From contig CM049322.1 in assembly GCA_026874595.1 (NCBI GenBank), positions 35,645,840 through 35,709,839 on the forward strand: a DNA stretch of 64,000 bases, in the 5' to 3' direction. Below are positions 51,092 through 61,059 of the stretch, in pieces. Below the pieces are notes generated by a model, which did no database searches, was not told where the DNA came from, and worked only from the letters and a program-made list of their open reading frames with translations. Numbering within the stretch: position 1 is the first letter of the stretch; every line of letters starts with the position of its first letter. Both the position numbers and the translations under genes were made by a program. The stretch is from Sipunculus nudus. Its lineage: Eukaryota > Annelida > Sipuncula > Golfingiida > Sipunculidae.

Positions 51092-54000
51092 AAGTCCAAC
51101 CCAATTGCTTCCGTCTGTCATCTTTAAATATCACTTACACTTTCTAAAAATTTATGACTGTAACAATTAATATAATAATGAGAAAATGCACTCTGGCGAA
51201 ATATATTTTAGCATGCTCAGGAGATCGTTGGGGGTCAAACTGTGCAAACAGGTGCGGTCACTGTGTTTCCAGTACACCCGTTGTCTGTGACCCTGTGAAT
51301 GGTATCTGTACATCTGGACTTTGTCAGGATGGATTTTCCGGACCACAGTGCGCTGATGGTACGATCTGTCCTAATTACTTAATCTTCTCATTCTTCTTTT
51401 CCGTTTACCTTATTTAAAAACACCAGAAACTGCTAGGAAATGTAAAGCTTATATAAAATCAGTTCCTTGTTTAATTTAAAAAGACTTTTCCTTTAGAAAT
51501 GGAATTTGCTTTAACAAGACACACTAAGAGATTATATACATGTATACAATGTGGTGGTTAAGATAGAACTTCATTTTTTTATTGTCAATATCTGTTTCTG
51601 TTCTTAATGAGTGATCAACTTCATCGTTTATGTGAATGGGATTTAAAAATTCAACAAACAATTACATTGCTAAAATAAATTGAGTGAACTGGCTGTATAT
51701 AGAGACTATCTAACGGACCGTCAACGCAAATGATTTGAAGATTCTACAAATCAGACTGGAAACTGAGCACAATACAAATAAAATTTACAATCTGCAAATA
51801 GAGCCTTTCAAAGAAAGTGTACACACTGTAACAACAATTAGGATAAATATGTCAGAATGAAGCTATTGCTTTTGCTTACCATTTAATTCAACATCTGTAT
51901 TTATGCAGTGGAACCTCTTGTATTTGACACCTCAATAAGCTGGGCACATTTATAAAGTGTATAGTTTTGTAAACAATTCCCAAAGATACTTACACTGTCA
52001 AGGTTTCAATGAATAATTTAAAGGAAATCATGATTCTTGATGTAGCTTGTCCGAAGGGGACGTACGGAGGAAATTGCTCACTGACTTGCGGACACTGTCT
52101 AGGTAGAGACTGTGATGCAGGCGGTTGCATCAACGACACTTGTAATGCAACAGGTGGTCTTTGTCCATCAGGCCGGTGTAAGGATGGGTATATCGGAGAC
52201 AGATGCACTGAAGGTTGGTATGAAATGATGGCTAAACAGACCTTTTTGTTTAAATGTCTATACAATGTAATATTTATATTCACCGTATGATGTATGCTGA
52301 AAGTGTGTTGTATTGTAGAACATAACTATGACATAATATGAGCTGGACAGGAATCGCCATTGAATACTTGGTTTTTATTATCGTGTCTTTAACATCAGAG
52401 GATCTGATATCGTCACCTTACTTTCTAAAGCATTGAAACTGTGTGTTACGTCTTTGTGTGTGAATCGGATCACGGTGAAATAATATATACCTAAATGATA
52501 AAAACAAAACACACCTTGCAATTAATCTCAATTTTTGTTTAAGTTTGCCCGTTTGGAACCTATGGCGCAAATTGTTCCATGACCTGTGGCCACTGTCGAG
52601 GTACAAATGTTACATGTAATGCAACAGATGGTGTATGTCCATCTGGCCTGTGCAAGGATGGATATTTTGGAGAAAGATGTTTACATGGTTAGTATGATAA
52701 AACACTGGTAATAGGTTAAGTTTAGCAAATATACGATACCATGTATAATGCTTAAGAGTGAAATTTCGGAATACCCTAAAACGGATTCATACAGTGGCAA
52801 GATTCAGAGTAATGGTATTTCGTTATGTTATTATACTATTCTTTCAGAATAATATTAGCCATTAAATATTTGAGTATGGAAAATAGTTATGCAGCATTCA
52901 TCGCTGTGAAGGTGAAAGCCAACAATAGAGGGAAACATTCATAGACGGCTTCCAAACAATATAATACCAGTAAAGAAAATTCTGAAAGGAATTAATTATG
53001 CTCTAATGAATTCTATTTATAAAGATATGTTGTTCTTGAAATGTAGGGATCAATCATCAATAGCCTGTAACAGTTGTATTAAGTAAAAAAATATAACTTT
53101 ATTTTTTATAGTTTGTGTCCTTGATGTTTTATTTCATATAAGCTTATAAGAAAGCTTTTGATATGGTTGATATTTTCATAGCCTGTCCGTTCGAACACTG
53201 GGGGCCGAACTGTTTACAAACCTGTGGATACTGCAAGAGCCCTGCATGTGGTGAAACCTGTAGCTCCTGCAACGCCGTAGATGGCGTCTGTTTATCTGGT
53301 TTATGTCAGGACGGATTCATAGGAGATACATGCATTGATGGTTCGTATGTGCAAAATAGTCAGTGATACAGAGCAAATGTTGAGAGGAATAATGCTTACA
53401 TTTAGCGGGTGACATTTCCCTGCATAAACAACTGATAATCATTTTCTGTTATATAAACTTGTCATAGTTCTGGCTTCGGAAAGAAAAGATGAACATTACA
53501 CGGGAAGATCACATTTGATAATATTGCTCAAAATAACAAAGAAAATTAAGGAATTAGTGCTAAGATATTTGACTACTCTGCATTCTTAACCTGATACATA
53601 GAATCCGACTGAGTAAATATAAATCGTATTGTTATTAAAGTTGTTATAATTGTTATAACATGTTTCCTGAAGTTTTTTTATGCGCCCGCGTCTGACTTAA
53701 TTTTGAAAAAAAAAATATGATCAAAAGTTTTAAGTTTTGCATTCTTTATTTGGTCAAAAAAATGCATGTAGACAGACATTTTCAGTGAAACCGTTTTTCT
53801 GTTCACGGAATCAGAATGCCCTAATGGAAAATGGGGAGCAGGCTGTAGTCAGATTTGTAACCACTGCCCAGGAGGATCCTGTGACCCGAAAAATGGTCTC
53901 TGTATTTGTTCTGATGGGTCTAAAAGAAGCAGCTGTGAGACAGGTAGTTAAACTTTAAATGTACAAATAAGATAATTATTAAAAAAAAAATTCACCGGGT

Positions 54001-55401
54001 CCAAATATTTAAAAAAAACCCGTTCGCCATAAAGTAAGTTTTGAAGGAAATATCCTCTAATATATTAAAGGCAGAAAACGTGAAATGTTGACGTTCTAAG
54101 CTTCAGAACACGGGAAATGTTAAGAAAACTATTTTTCAATGAAGTAACACTATTATTACATTCATAATACCTTTTATATTCAATGTCAATAACAATTCTT
54201 ATTTAACAAAAAATAAATAAATAAAAAAACTTGATGAAGAAAAATCAAGGACATTATATGGCTCTGATAAATAATATTTAAACAATCTTAATGATAAAGT
54301 TTTTTATGATGACCTTGGAAAATATGTTCTTTAGAAAACATAAGCAATAACTCAGTGTTCGCTATAATGGATTTGAAATAATTATGGTAATTATGCTTTA
54401 TCAACAGTGGCCCAGGAGGAATCAGGAAGTCACGATATGTGGCTGCAGTATCATTTGTCCTTGCTTGTTATCATTTTCATGCCTGCTTTGCCTCCAGTAT
54501 TTCTCCATTTCTGTCCATATCATGGTGTACGTATGACCGCCTGTTACTCATTAGTAGGCTTATATATAGTAAGGTACTCAATTAAACTTGTCAGGGATAA
54601 GGACAAGTCTACCTGTCTTATTATAATTGGTACTATACTTTTTTCCACTAATATGGAACTCGGTTCAAGTGTTTACCAACTAAGCTGTAGGTTATGGTTT
54701 CTGGTAATGTTTTACACCATACCCTTCACCAAAGAGCTAATGGAATCATAGCCTCAAACAAAGAGATCAATTTGCCAATAATCAGTCCATGACATACTCA
54801 CAAACTGGTACTAACTGCGGACTGTATATTTCATCGAACGCAGTGCTTGTGAAGAAAGAAGTAAACCAGTTTGTTTGTGAATTTTGGATGCTTCTTTTCT
54901 ATAACTTAGGAGATCTTGGAAGACTGCAAGAGGGAAATAATACGGTAAAAGAGGATGTGTCACTTGACCAGTCTACATGGGTCTACTATCTCGCAGGTGG
55001 ACTCTGTTTTCTGTTTCTACTGGTTGGTACTGGTGTGATTGTTCAATACATCAAGTCCAAAAACAAGTGAGTAAAATATACACATGTAAATAACGGTTGT
55101 ACTGTATATGGTACCTGGAAAATATCTATGAATTAGAAATACCTAGGTCCGAGGTAAATCTAATTTGAGAATTATTGTAATGAAATATTATCCTGATTGA
55201 AAGGTGAAATTAAAATGAACGCGAATAAAAAGCTGGGTTATATAAATTAAATGTAGATAACATATTAACAAAATGCACCTTTGCTCACCGGACGTTAGTA
55301 TTTCTCTTTATCCTGTAAAAAGATGGTAATTATTTTTAAAAACATGACCATGGATCTCTTTGTTGTTTTTTAGGGAACAGGAACGTGTATCAGCAATGTG
55401 A
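41096..55401 (+). CDS. Type I membrane receptor: Sushi-like, C-type lectin, SRCR and six EGF modules (16 exons)
   Basis: Coding exons: 41096-41140, 44152-44356, 45480-45551, 46055-46218, 46534-46675, 47060-47181, 47989-48154, 49108-49235, 50290-50434, 51212-51358, 52046-52213, 52544-52687, 53182-53340, 53815-53943, 54910-55066, 55374-55401. All have AG/GT borders and every phase agrees, giving 2121 nt, 706 residues plus stop. Order: signal peptide, Sushi-like module, lectin domain, half SRCR, full SRCR, six laminin-type EGF modules, one membrane helix, and a tail of about 16 residues. Such proteins bind glycans or polyanionic and microbial ligands at the cell surface; a recognition or scavenger role is inferred. 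The tail shows no ITAM, TIR or death domain, so signalling would need a partner. Exon 1 and the long intron 1 are the least certain parts. Transcript data were not available. Confidence 0.8.
41264..42956. other. Intron 1 of the receptor, unique part
   Basis: Leaves the IR1 arm at 41263. A TATATAAAG at about 42059 precedes a GC-richer stretch and could be an internal promoter, but no exon was recognised after it. Confidence 0.4.
42957..43200. repeat. Fold-back hairpin with repeated 'cgcgagggaacg' motifs
   Basis: About 50 bp around 42976-43025 (tcgcgatcctttcgtgttcc) is inverted at about 43140-43190, separated by about 110 bp of G-rich sequence that repeats 'gggagggaacg' and 'cgcgaggaaacg'. It sits in intron 1. 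Probably a small fold-back element. Confidence 0.5.
43879..43927. repeat. GA microsatellite
   Basis: About 48 bp of GA repeats about 220 bp upstream of exon 2. Confidence 0.95.
44152..44356 (+). CDS. Receptor exon 2: Sushi (CCP)-like module
   Basis: Phase 0 in, phase 1 out. It contains NGTVTYPHKTIRYMC, a Cys 16 residues later (GSRSSC) and a Cys at the junction with exon 3. This resembles the second to fourth Cys of a CCP/Sushi domain, but the first Cys is absent. An early SRCR-like start (GDLRLV) is also possible, so the domain call is tentative; the exon itself is well bounded. Confidence 0.6.
45480..45551 (+). CDS. Receptor exon 3: start of C-type lectin domain
   Basis: Phase 1-1, 72 nt. 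Encodes CNAPFLGLGVDCYEEV, the extra N-terminal Cys pair and CY start of a long-form C-type lectin domain, then the beginning of helix 1 (DRRTWA). Confidence 0.85.
45825..45960 (-). repeat. SINE-like repeat tail
   Basis: On the minus strand it carries the 'ggcagtagcacagg...ctcat' and 'ctgcacctgcg' blocks of the family at 23.65, 50.62 and 63.73 kb. It lies in the intron between lectin exons 1 and 2. Confidence 0.55.
46055..46218 (+). CDS. Receptor exon 4: C-type lectin domain, middle
   Basis: Phase 1 in, phase 0 out. Encodes DARRYCHLKVADL (helix 1 and first core Cys) to FFLGASDQRQEGVWEYG, the WIGL-like and GxWxW-like strands of the fold. Confidence 0.9.
46370..46460. repeat. CT/GT simple repeats
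   Basis: CT-rich then TG-rich stretch between lectin exons. Confidence 0.85.
46534..46675 (+). CDS. Receptor exon 5: C-type lectin domain, ligand-binding end
   Basis: Encodes FTNWYTGEPNNYAGRDHC, then LQLWHFGWSDTRCD and FFCSR. EPN is the motif linked to Ca-dependent binding of mannose-type sugars; the second binding motif is WSD in place of the usual WND. The phase 1 end uses the donor at 46676 (GTACGC). A stronger-looking GTGAGT at 46663 would end in phase 0 and break the frame into exon 6. Confidence 0.9.
47060..47181 (+). CDS. Receptor exon 6: second half of an SRCR domain
   Basis: Phase 1 in, phase 0 out. Encodes SCSGTETRLDQCRRGAW, then NTC and VSCSY, the CxGxExxLxxC...W...C...VxC pattern of the SRCR C-terminal half. 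The first half that should precede it is missing; the lectin exon is spliced in its place. Confidence 0.85.
47989..48154 (+). CDS. Receptor exon 7: first half of SRCR domain
   Basis: Phase 0-1. Encodes YIGMVQMYYQNKWRFICSGD then ESAVVCHQL, the typical SRCR strand and W..(I/V)C...AxVxCRQL pattern. Confidence 0.85.
48840..48911. repeat. AT microsatellite
   Basis: AT-rich array in the intron between the SRCR halves. Confidence 0.9.
49108..49235 (+). CDS. Receptor exon 8: second half of SRCR domain
   Basis: Phase 1-0. Encodes YNGCMGGPTGTATCSAIGSG then RYTC and TVECQE. It is a more divergent SRCR C-terminal half than exon 6, with the final VxC kept as VEC. Confidence 0.8.
50290..50434 (+). CDS. 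Receptor exon 9: EGF module 1
   Basis: Encodes TCTPGRYGAHCEYDCGHC, CSVTDGVC and ECLAGYTGSRC: eight cysteines in laminin/MEGF-type spacing. Phase 0 in, phase 1 out. Confidence 0.92.
50621..50764 (-). repeat. SINE-like repeat tail
   Basis: The minus strand matches the 23.65 and 63.72 kb repeats from 'ttccattccg' through 'cagggcagtatcacacg' and 'actgcacctgcgggcc'. Confidence 0.7.
50855..51092. repeat. AT and CT microsatellites
   Basis: AT array (about 50855-50905), then CT followed by AT (about 51020-51092), in the intron between EGF modules 1 and 2. Confidence 0.92.
51212..51358 (+). CDS. Receptor exon 10: EGF module 2
   Basis: Phase 1-1. Encodes ACSGDRWGSNCANRCGHC, then CDPVNGIC and LCQDGFSGPQC. 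Confidence 0.92.
52046..52213 (+). CDS. Receptor exon 11: EGF module 3
   Basis: Phase 1-1. Encodes ACPKGTYGGNCSLTCGHC, an inserted extra Cys pair (CDAGGCINDTC), then GLCPSGRCKDGYIGDRC. Potential N-glycosylation sites NCS and NDT are present. Confidence 0.92.
52544..52687 (+). CDS. Receptor exon 12: EGF module 4
   Basis: Phase 1-1. Encodes VCPFGTYGANCSMTCGHC, CNATDGVC and LCKDGYFGERC. Closely similar to module 3, suggesting recent exon duplication. Confidence 0.92.
53182..53340 (+). CDS. Receptor exon 13: EGF module 5
   Basis: Phase 1-1. Encodes ACPFEHWGPNCLQTCGYC, an extra-Cys linker (CGETCSSC), then GVCLSGLCQDGFIGDTC. Confidence 0.92.
53815..53943 (+). CDS. Receptor exon 14: EGF module 6
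   Basis: Phase 1-1. Encodes ECPNGKWGAGCSQICNHC, then SCDPKNGLCICSDGSKRSSC. Shorter and the most divergent of the modules. Confidence 0.9.
54408..54754 (+). CDS. Possible alternative exon with hydrophobic segments
   Basis: An AG at 54406-54407 opens a frame in the phase (1) required by exon 14. It runs VAQEESGSHDMWLQ, then a hydrophobic run (LSLLVIIFMPALPPVFLHF), and stays open for 115 codons. It could be an alternative terminal exon giving a different membrane anchor, or a phase 1-1 cassette if the GT at about 54520 is used. It could also be chance; it shows no family resemblance. Confidence 0.3.
54910..55066 (+). CDS. Receptor exon 15: stalk and transmembrane helix
   Basis: Phase 1 in, phase 2 out. 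Stalk GDLGRLQEGNNTVKEDVSLD, then the helix WVYYLAGGLCFLFLLVGTGV (then IVQYI) followed by basic KSKNK, the positive-inside signature of a type I protein. If the last intron is retained, the frame stops immediately (AAG TGA), so both forms give almost the same protein. Confidence 0.88.
55374..55401 (+). CDS. Receptor exon 16: short cytoplasmic end and stop
   Basis: AG at 55372-55373 after a T-rich tract. Phase 2 joining gives KEQERVSAM and TGA at 55399-55401. The paralogous pseudogene has a matching tiny last exon in the same phase. Confidence 0.75.
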
Positions 55402-55671
55402 GAAAAGTTTGTGCATCCAAGCACTTCCTAAGTATATAGGATGAAAAGACGTTTTTCAGAAACAAAAAAAGACAGCTCTTCTAAGAAATGCGTTTATTTA
55501 TACATATAGCCTGAATATGTAATGATTAGATCTGAGATTTTGGGGGTAATGCCTTGTTAATTGTTTTTTCACCTAATACACGCCTACTTTTACACGCACG
55601 TGACAAATAACCTATACTTCAGCTAGGTAGAATTACAATAGGAGCAGGGAGCAAATATACACATGATCTAA

Positions 55672-55773
55672 AATAAAATGTCCCACTCTTGAGCTGTTTT
55701 GGAATTCATTGCTGGACATTTTATAGCCCGCAACTCAAGCAATGTTTGGTCTCATGGGAATTCAATAAATAAA
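55672..55773 (+). promoter_or_regulatory. Candidate poly(A) signals of the receptor
   Basis: AATAAA at 55672-55677 and overlapping copies at 55764-55773, about 270-370 nt after the stop codon. Confidence 0.5.
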
Positions 55774-58700
55774 TGAATGAAATTAAAGAATGTTGTGTTT
55801 AGAAAACAAAAAGCAAAGTGCATATATAATACAGTAAAAATAATTGCTTATAATACATAAGTGATATAAACGAAAATCTGTCTGATTTGAAAAGAAAATT
55901 GTCTCTTAGTTATTATATAATGGGCACTTCATTATGAATAGATATATTCATTTTTAATACACTTTCGCCAAGTTTCGGAGAGTAAACACACTTTTCTCGA
56001 GTCCAGTGTATATTTTCCCGTCTTTCCTTTTCAATTTGCTAACTATATGACCAACAGTTTAATCTAGCTAATTCAAAGTCTCAAAGTGTGAAGTGGTCAT
56101 ATATTTGAAACCACATCTTTATCCAAACGAAGCTGTATTCATAATTTTCCCATTAACGAGGAGCTCAATATCCATTCATGCGTAAAGTTGTAGTATATGA
56201 GTAAACAAAATAAGTCCATGAAAAAACCTGCGGCATTTGAGTAGATGACGAACTTGTTAGCAAACAGCTCAAATCCCATCCAGACGAATAATTGTAGTAG
56301 TACATGAATAATCTTAAGTTGCCCCATTAAAAGAGTGTCCTCCATATTGGAAATGGGTTATAAGGTACTAACTCTTAAGGGAACATATTTCCTGGCCTAC
56401 ATGGGTGATTGTAACGATAATACACAGTAGTCCTATAATATGCCATTTGTTCAATTGTGCATTTTGATTTATGACGTTTGGAGATAATTGACCCTGGTAT
56501 TCCTTAGAGAAAGAAATTCCTTAGAGAATGAAATTCTATGCACGTCAGTTTAGATTCGCTTGTGCGTAGGGGGCTCTGCAAATTTATCCTTCAAAGAGAC
56601 TTCCGAGATCTAGATCACCCTAGGCAGTACAGGCAAACAGGACAATAAGGATTCAAGTCATGTTGGATAGAATGTTTTATTAGCAAAGAGGTCCCACCAC
56701 AAATATGATTTTGGTTATATATACACGATCCCTTGGTAGGAATCACAAACAGTTAAAAAGAAACAATTATGGTCCTACCTGTTAGCATTATCTAATTTTC
56801 GAATAATATCGATCATGATCCCCAGTACAAGTTTTTCATCAAGAAGGATAAACTAAGGTAATTCTCATTTACCTCATACTTAGTATATCAATTTGTTTGG
56901 ACTAATGGCTAGTGGCACCGCCCTCTTATAAAACTTAAATACCTCTTTCTGGTAGATCCACCATGGATTTAGGCGATTCACTCATCACCAATCAGTAGAA
57001 TCAGGTGATATTTCGATAAATCCCCATATTTCTACATTTGTTCTCTGTTTTTTATTTATCATCAATAATATAAATGTATTATTACATATAATACATTACA
57101 TTTTTCATTAAATACATATTTTTTTCTATTAATTAGCATTGCTCACATGGGGCAGAGTATTTCAATGAAGAAGTTTTGCATGGTAAGACCCTTAAAAGAT
57201 GGTGATTATTCTTAAATGATACACTGATGTGTCGGACAAAATGTTTTCTGAGATTAGGCTTGCGGTTCTTTATTAGAACACCAAACGTATGATGTTGAGT
57301 TTCAAATTTAATTTCATCGTCAATAAAATCATTATGTATTCAATAATAATTTTCATGTCTATGATGATATAGTGTGACTGACTATGATCAAAATCATTGC
57401 ATTTTCTCTAGCGTAGCTTAATTTTACTTTCCCTCAATTCCGAACAAGGCCCGTTAAGACACTTTCCATGTTTATGACACATTATGGTCTATGGTCGTGC
57501 TTTTAAAATCCAAAATACTTTAAAGTCAATGTTTTATCATAATTGAAACATAGTTTCGTTTATCTTATGTAAGGACTACCGTTCGCGGGTCGGTTGGGCC
57601 CATTTATATTTATTTTCCCAATCATAAATCAGATAAACAACATCGGGTAATTTATGCCGCCAACAGTTTACCCACCATATCGGCGCAATGGTAATCACTG
57701 CATTCACACATGTATCGTCGTCAGGTTTATATCTATCCAGCGCTGAACCGGAACTTAAAATAGAAAAAAAGAAGTCTGTGATGTATTTTATTTTCATCTA
57801 TTTTGGGACTTTTCACCTAATTGTAATTGGTATTTTCCTTAACAAGACGTATGGATACAATACACGATTATTATATCCCAAATTTGGACTTGATTAAAGC
57901 AAAATTAAAAAAAACATCTAGAGTCACACACACAATATTATGCGGGTTGACGATTTTTGTCACCGGTCCACACCGTGCGTGGAATTCCTAGAAAGTTCCA
58001 CTGGATATGGTGGATACTATCAACCCCAAATGAATTATATTTTTCTAACCGTTAAGAAATTCTAGGTACATTGTACCATAGGACTAAGGAATTGGTTTGG
58101 TATTTATATGCAAAAGGAAAAAATGATACACTGAAAATGGGATCTGCGATTCTAAAGAACATGGAATAAGTTCTTATAGTTAAAGTAAAGCCTACACATT
58201 TCTGCTTTGAGATTCAGACTCTTCTTGTGTTTTGTTGTCTGTATTCTCTAGTTTATTGCTATATGTATATAATGCAATTAAACATACAAAAGAGTATAAC
58301 ATATTTTGTAAAATAGAAAATAAATCTTACTTCTTTGATAATTGTATTTGCTTTTTTGCGTAAGTTCTCCTTGTATATCCATACAATATAGGCACCGTAT
58401 TTCCAATCACCCCCAGCCGCCGTTTTAACGTTTCTGCTGAGTAGATTGCGTTTCATTACTTTGACAAAGAACATCAATACACTCTCAATGTAAAATTTCA
58501 GCTGGCCCGTTAAGCTAAGACCAAACTATCTTCTCCTATCAGCAGCTGCACTGTGTTTAGTGACGTATTACCCTTTATATCATTAGTATGCTAATTACAT
58601 TTTGAACAAATTCAATATTTTTTAGACATTTTCTGTGGAAAAGCAAAAGTAACAGCAGACAAAAAGTGATCCATTCCACTGCATCTATCGAAGTTCCTTT

Positions 58701-59770
58701 CAAAATGGTAACTTCAGAAATGGTCCATGCGAAGGTTGTCAATGAGGGCCATTTGAAGATATTACGCCATTAGACAATCTACTAAACCAATTACCTAACA
58801 TGTTTTGCAAATTGCTTATGTCAACATCCTTCCTGTTATATGAACCCATTTGTGTGGGACACATTGGTACATGGGCCCAATCTCATTTATTCTGTATTTG
58901 AAATGTTAAGCATGGAATGTAAATAATACAGAAGCAACTCTTTCTTACCAATGGAGTTATATACACAAAAACATGTTTATTTATACGCCAAATGCAACAA
59001 TAATTCATAAGTCAACATTAACATTAGGCAACGCTAAAAATGCCATAATGTAACGACGGGTCAAATGTACATAAAACAGTCCTGAACAGATGACAGGGCA
59101 GACTTAGACAATCACATATGTAATGATCACAGTGCTTTATTCTCAGACAAGACAATGTAAGGAATTAGAAAAATGATAATCATCTGACAAGCACCCACAT
59201 GAAGATAGTAACGTTTCCCAATATAACTTTTCCAGTGTTTTTTTTTCTCCGAAAATGGGATCATAAAATGTTCATATCATCAACCTTTCTTAAATTACGT
59301 TTTGTAATGTTGCGGGTAGACCCAGTGAGGAGAGTGAGTTTACAAACTTGAACAAATCTTCCCGTGAGTATATCATTAAGGCTCTATTAGGATTGGACCA
59401 CGTGGGGTCAAGCCCTTATATTAAAGCCTTTATACTAAGGTCACAACTTCAATCCATAACATACATCTGCGCACTGTGTGTGACAATTAAACATCATATT
59501 TAACATTGATTTCCCAACAAATTATTTCCTTCTCATCCTCACCATCATTAGGGTACCCTGCAGATTTAAGTGCAGACGTTTGTACAATACAGATGTAAAT
59601 CTCCGATCTAGGCTCCCTATCAGCCCAGTCGCCATGATTATTCGGTAGACCTGTTCCTTCCCATTCCCTTCCTGGACCAATCCGGGACCCGAAGTCCAAA
59701 AATCGTTCTTAGCTGTATAATTAGAAAATATGACATGGTGAAATTCTTTAGAAATATGTTACTTGGGGGA
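55774..59770. other. Intergenic sequence, nothing recognised
   Basis: No domain, splice-bounded exon or RNA gene was recognised in 4 kb. The short open frames (57576-57797, 58259-58477, 59487-59699, all minus) show no known family. Confidence 0.45.
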
Positions 59771-59799
59771 AACTACAATCCGAACCCCACCTTGCGACC

Positions 59800-59937
59800 A
59801 TGGTCAGGTGGTAATTCCACTAAGAAATCTTTGTACTTTGAAAGCTCGTGTGTTAATAAACTAGTTAGTCTATCTAAAAGGCGTCTCTGTTTATCTTAAT
59901 TTTCGCTTCAGCTACAGACTAACACGGCTATACCACT

Positions 59938-59940
<3 letters not shown>
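59800..59940 (+). mobile_element. Retroelement-like 3' tail with hairpin
   Basis: The segment contains 'gaaagctcgtgtgttaataaa', then GTTAGTCT about 45 nt upstream of its complement AGACTAAC in 'ctacagactaacacggcta'. This layout resembles tails of interspersed retroelements known from vertebrate genomes. The resemblance is from memory and the class is uncertain. An AT array follows directly. Confidence 0.35.
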
Positions 59941-60013
<73 letters not shown>

Positions 60014-60020
60014 ATATATA
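59940..60020. repeat. AT microsatellite
   Basis: Long AT array abutting the retroelement-like tail. Confidence 0.95.
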
Positions 60021-61045
60021 CAGTGTAAGTAAAGAGAAAGTGACGCCTTTATAGATTGATTTGTGAATTAACACCCAAGAATAAACGGCAGAAAAAAAAA
60101 CTGTTAGAATTTCGCAATAAGTTCACTAGATACAATCCATATAAAGACTGAAAACTTGAATATCATACCAATTCTTTCACTCTCTGGACATAACAGTTAA
60201 ATTAGCCGAATAGAATATCCAGACTTCACGTAACCGTAAGCCAACTCATCGCCACAACTATATACATCTAGCAAAATCTCATCCAACCTATGTCGGCAAA
60301 TCTCTCATTTATAGTATAGCTCTACGATAAAATAGGATTTGCTCGAAAAAAAACCCAAAAGGGATCAACAACACCTCCATGAAGGCATCCATCAACATGG
60401 GATCCAACGATATAGCATTGCTTAACATATAGCCAAAGCCACTAAAATCCCACGTGAAAATTTATTAAAGAAAACCGAACAGAGAACTGAATCGAATACT
60501 ACTGGTTGTAACTTACCGGCAAGACTGTGGTTGTCTTCTTATTTGCGTTGATATCAAATTCGCGATATTTACGGTCGCTCTGTGACCGCGAAATTGAAAC
60601 CATGCAGTTTTGAATGCTTATATACCATGCTCGTTAATTTCATAAGCTGCCGATAGTTGGCAACAGTTGAGATTAATTTTCAGCTACAAAGTAATGTCCA
60701 TCGAGCCTGGGGCATAAAATATATGTGATTCAGGGAGAGAAACAGGGCCCATTTACAATTATATTGGTTGGCTTAGATGCCAACCTATCGTCTAAGATCT
60801 TATTGTTTTTTTTGTTGAGTATGTACAGTTATTATCATTTTCGTTGAACTGCTTTGTAAACATTATAATACAAAAACAAATAATAAATAAATATAGTAAC
60901 CTCTTTTTTTGTATCAAGACAGAAAAATGCCAAAACGAAACTAAGACAATGCACGTAACATTTGATACAGTCTGGTGTAGTATCTATCCGCACGACCGTC
61001 GTGCAGGTTAGATATCTCAAATATATCTTACACTAAATATTCTAA
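60021..61045. other. Intergenic sequence, nothing firm
   Basis: Some frames around 60100-60480 look like eroded coding sequence but no motif is certain. A short palindrome (gcacgaccgtcgtgc) lies at about 60991. Confidence 0.35.
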
Positions 61046-61059
61046 TTGTTCAAAATATT

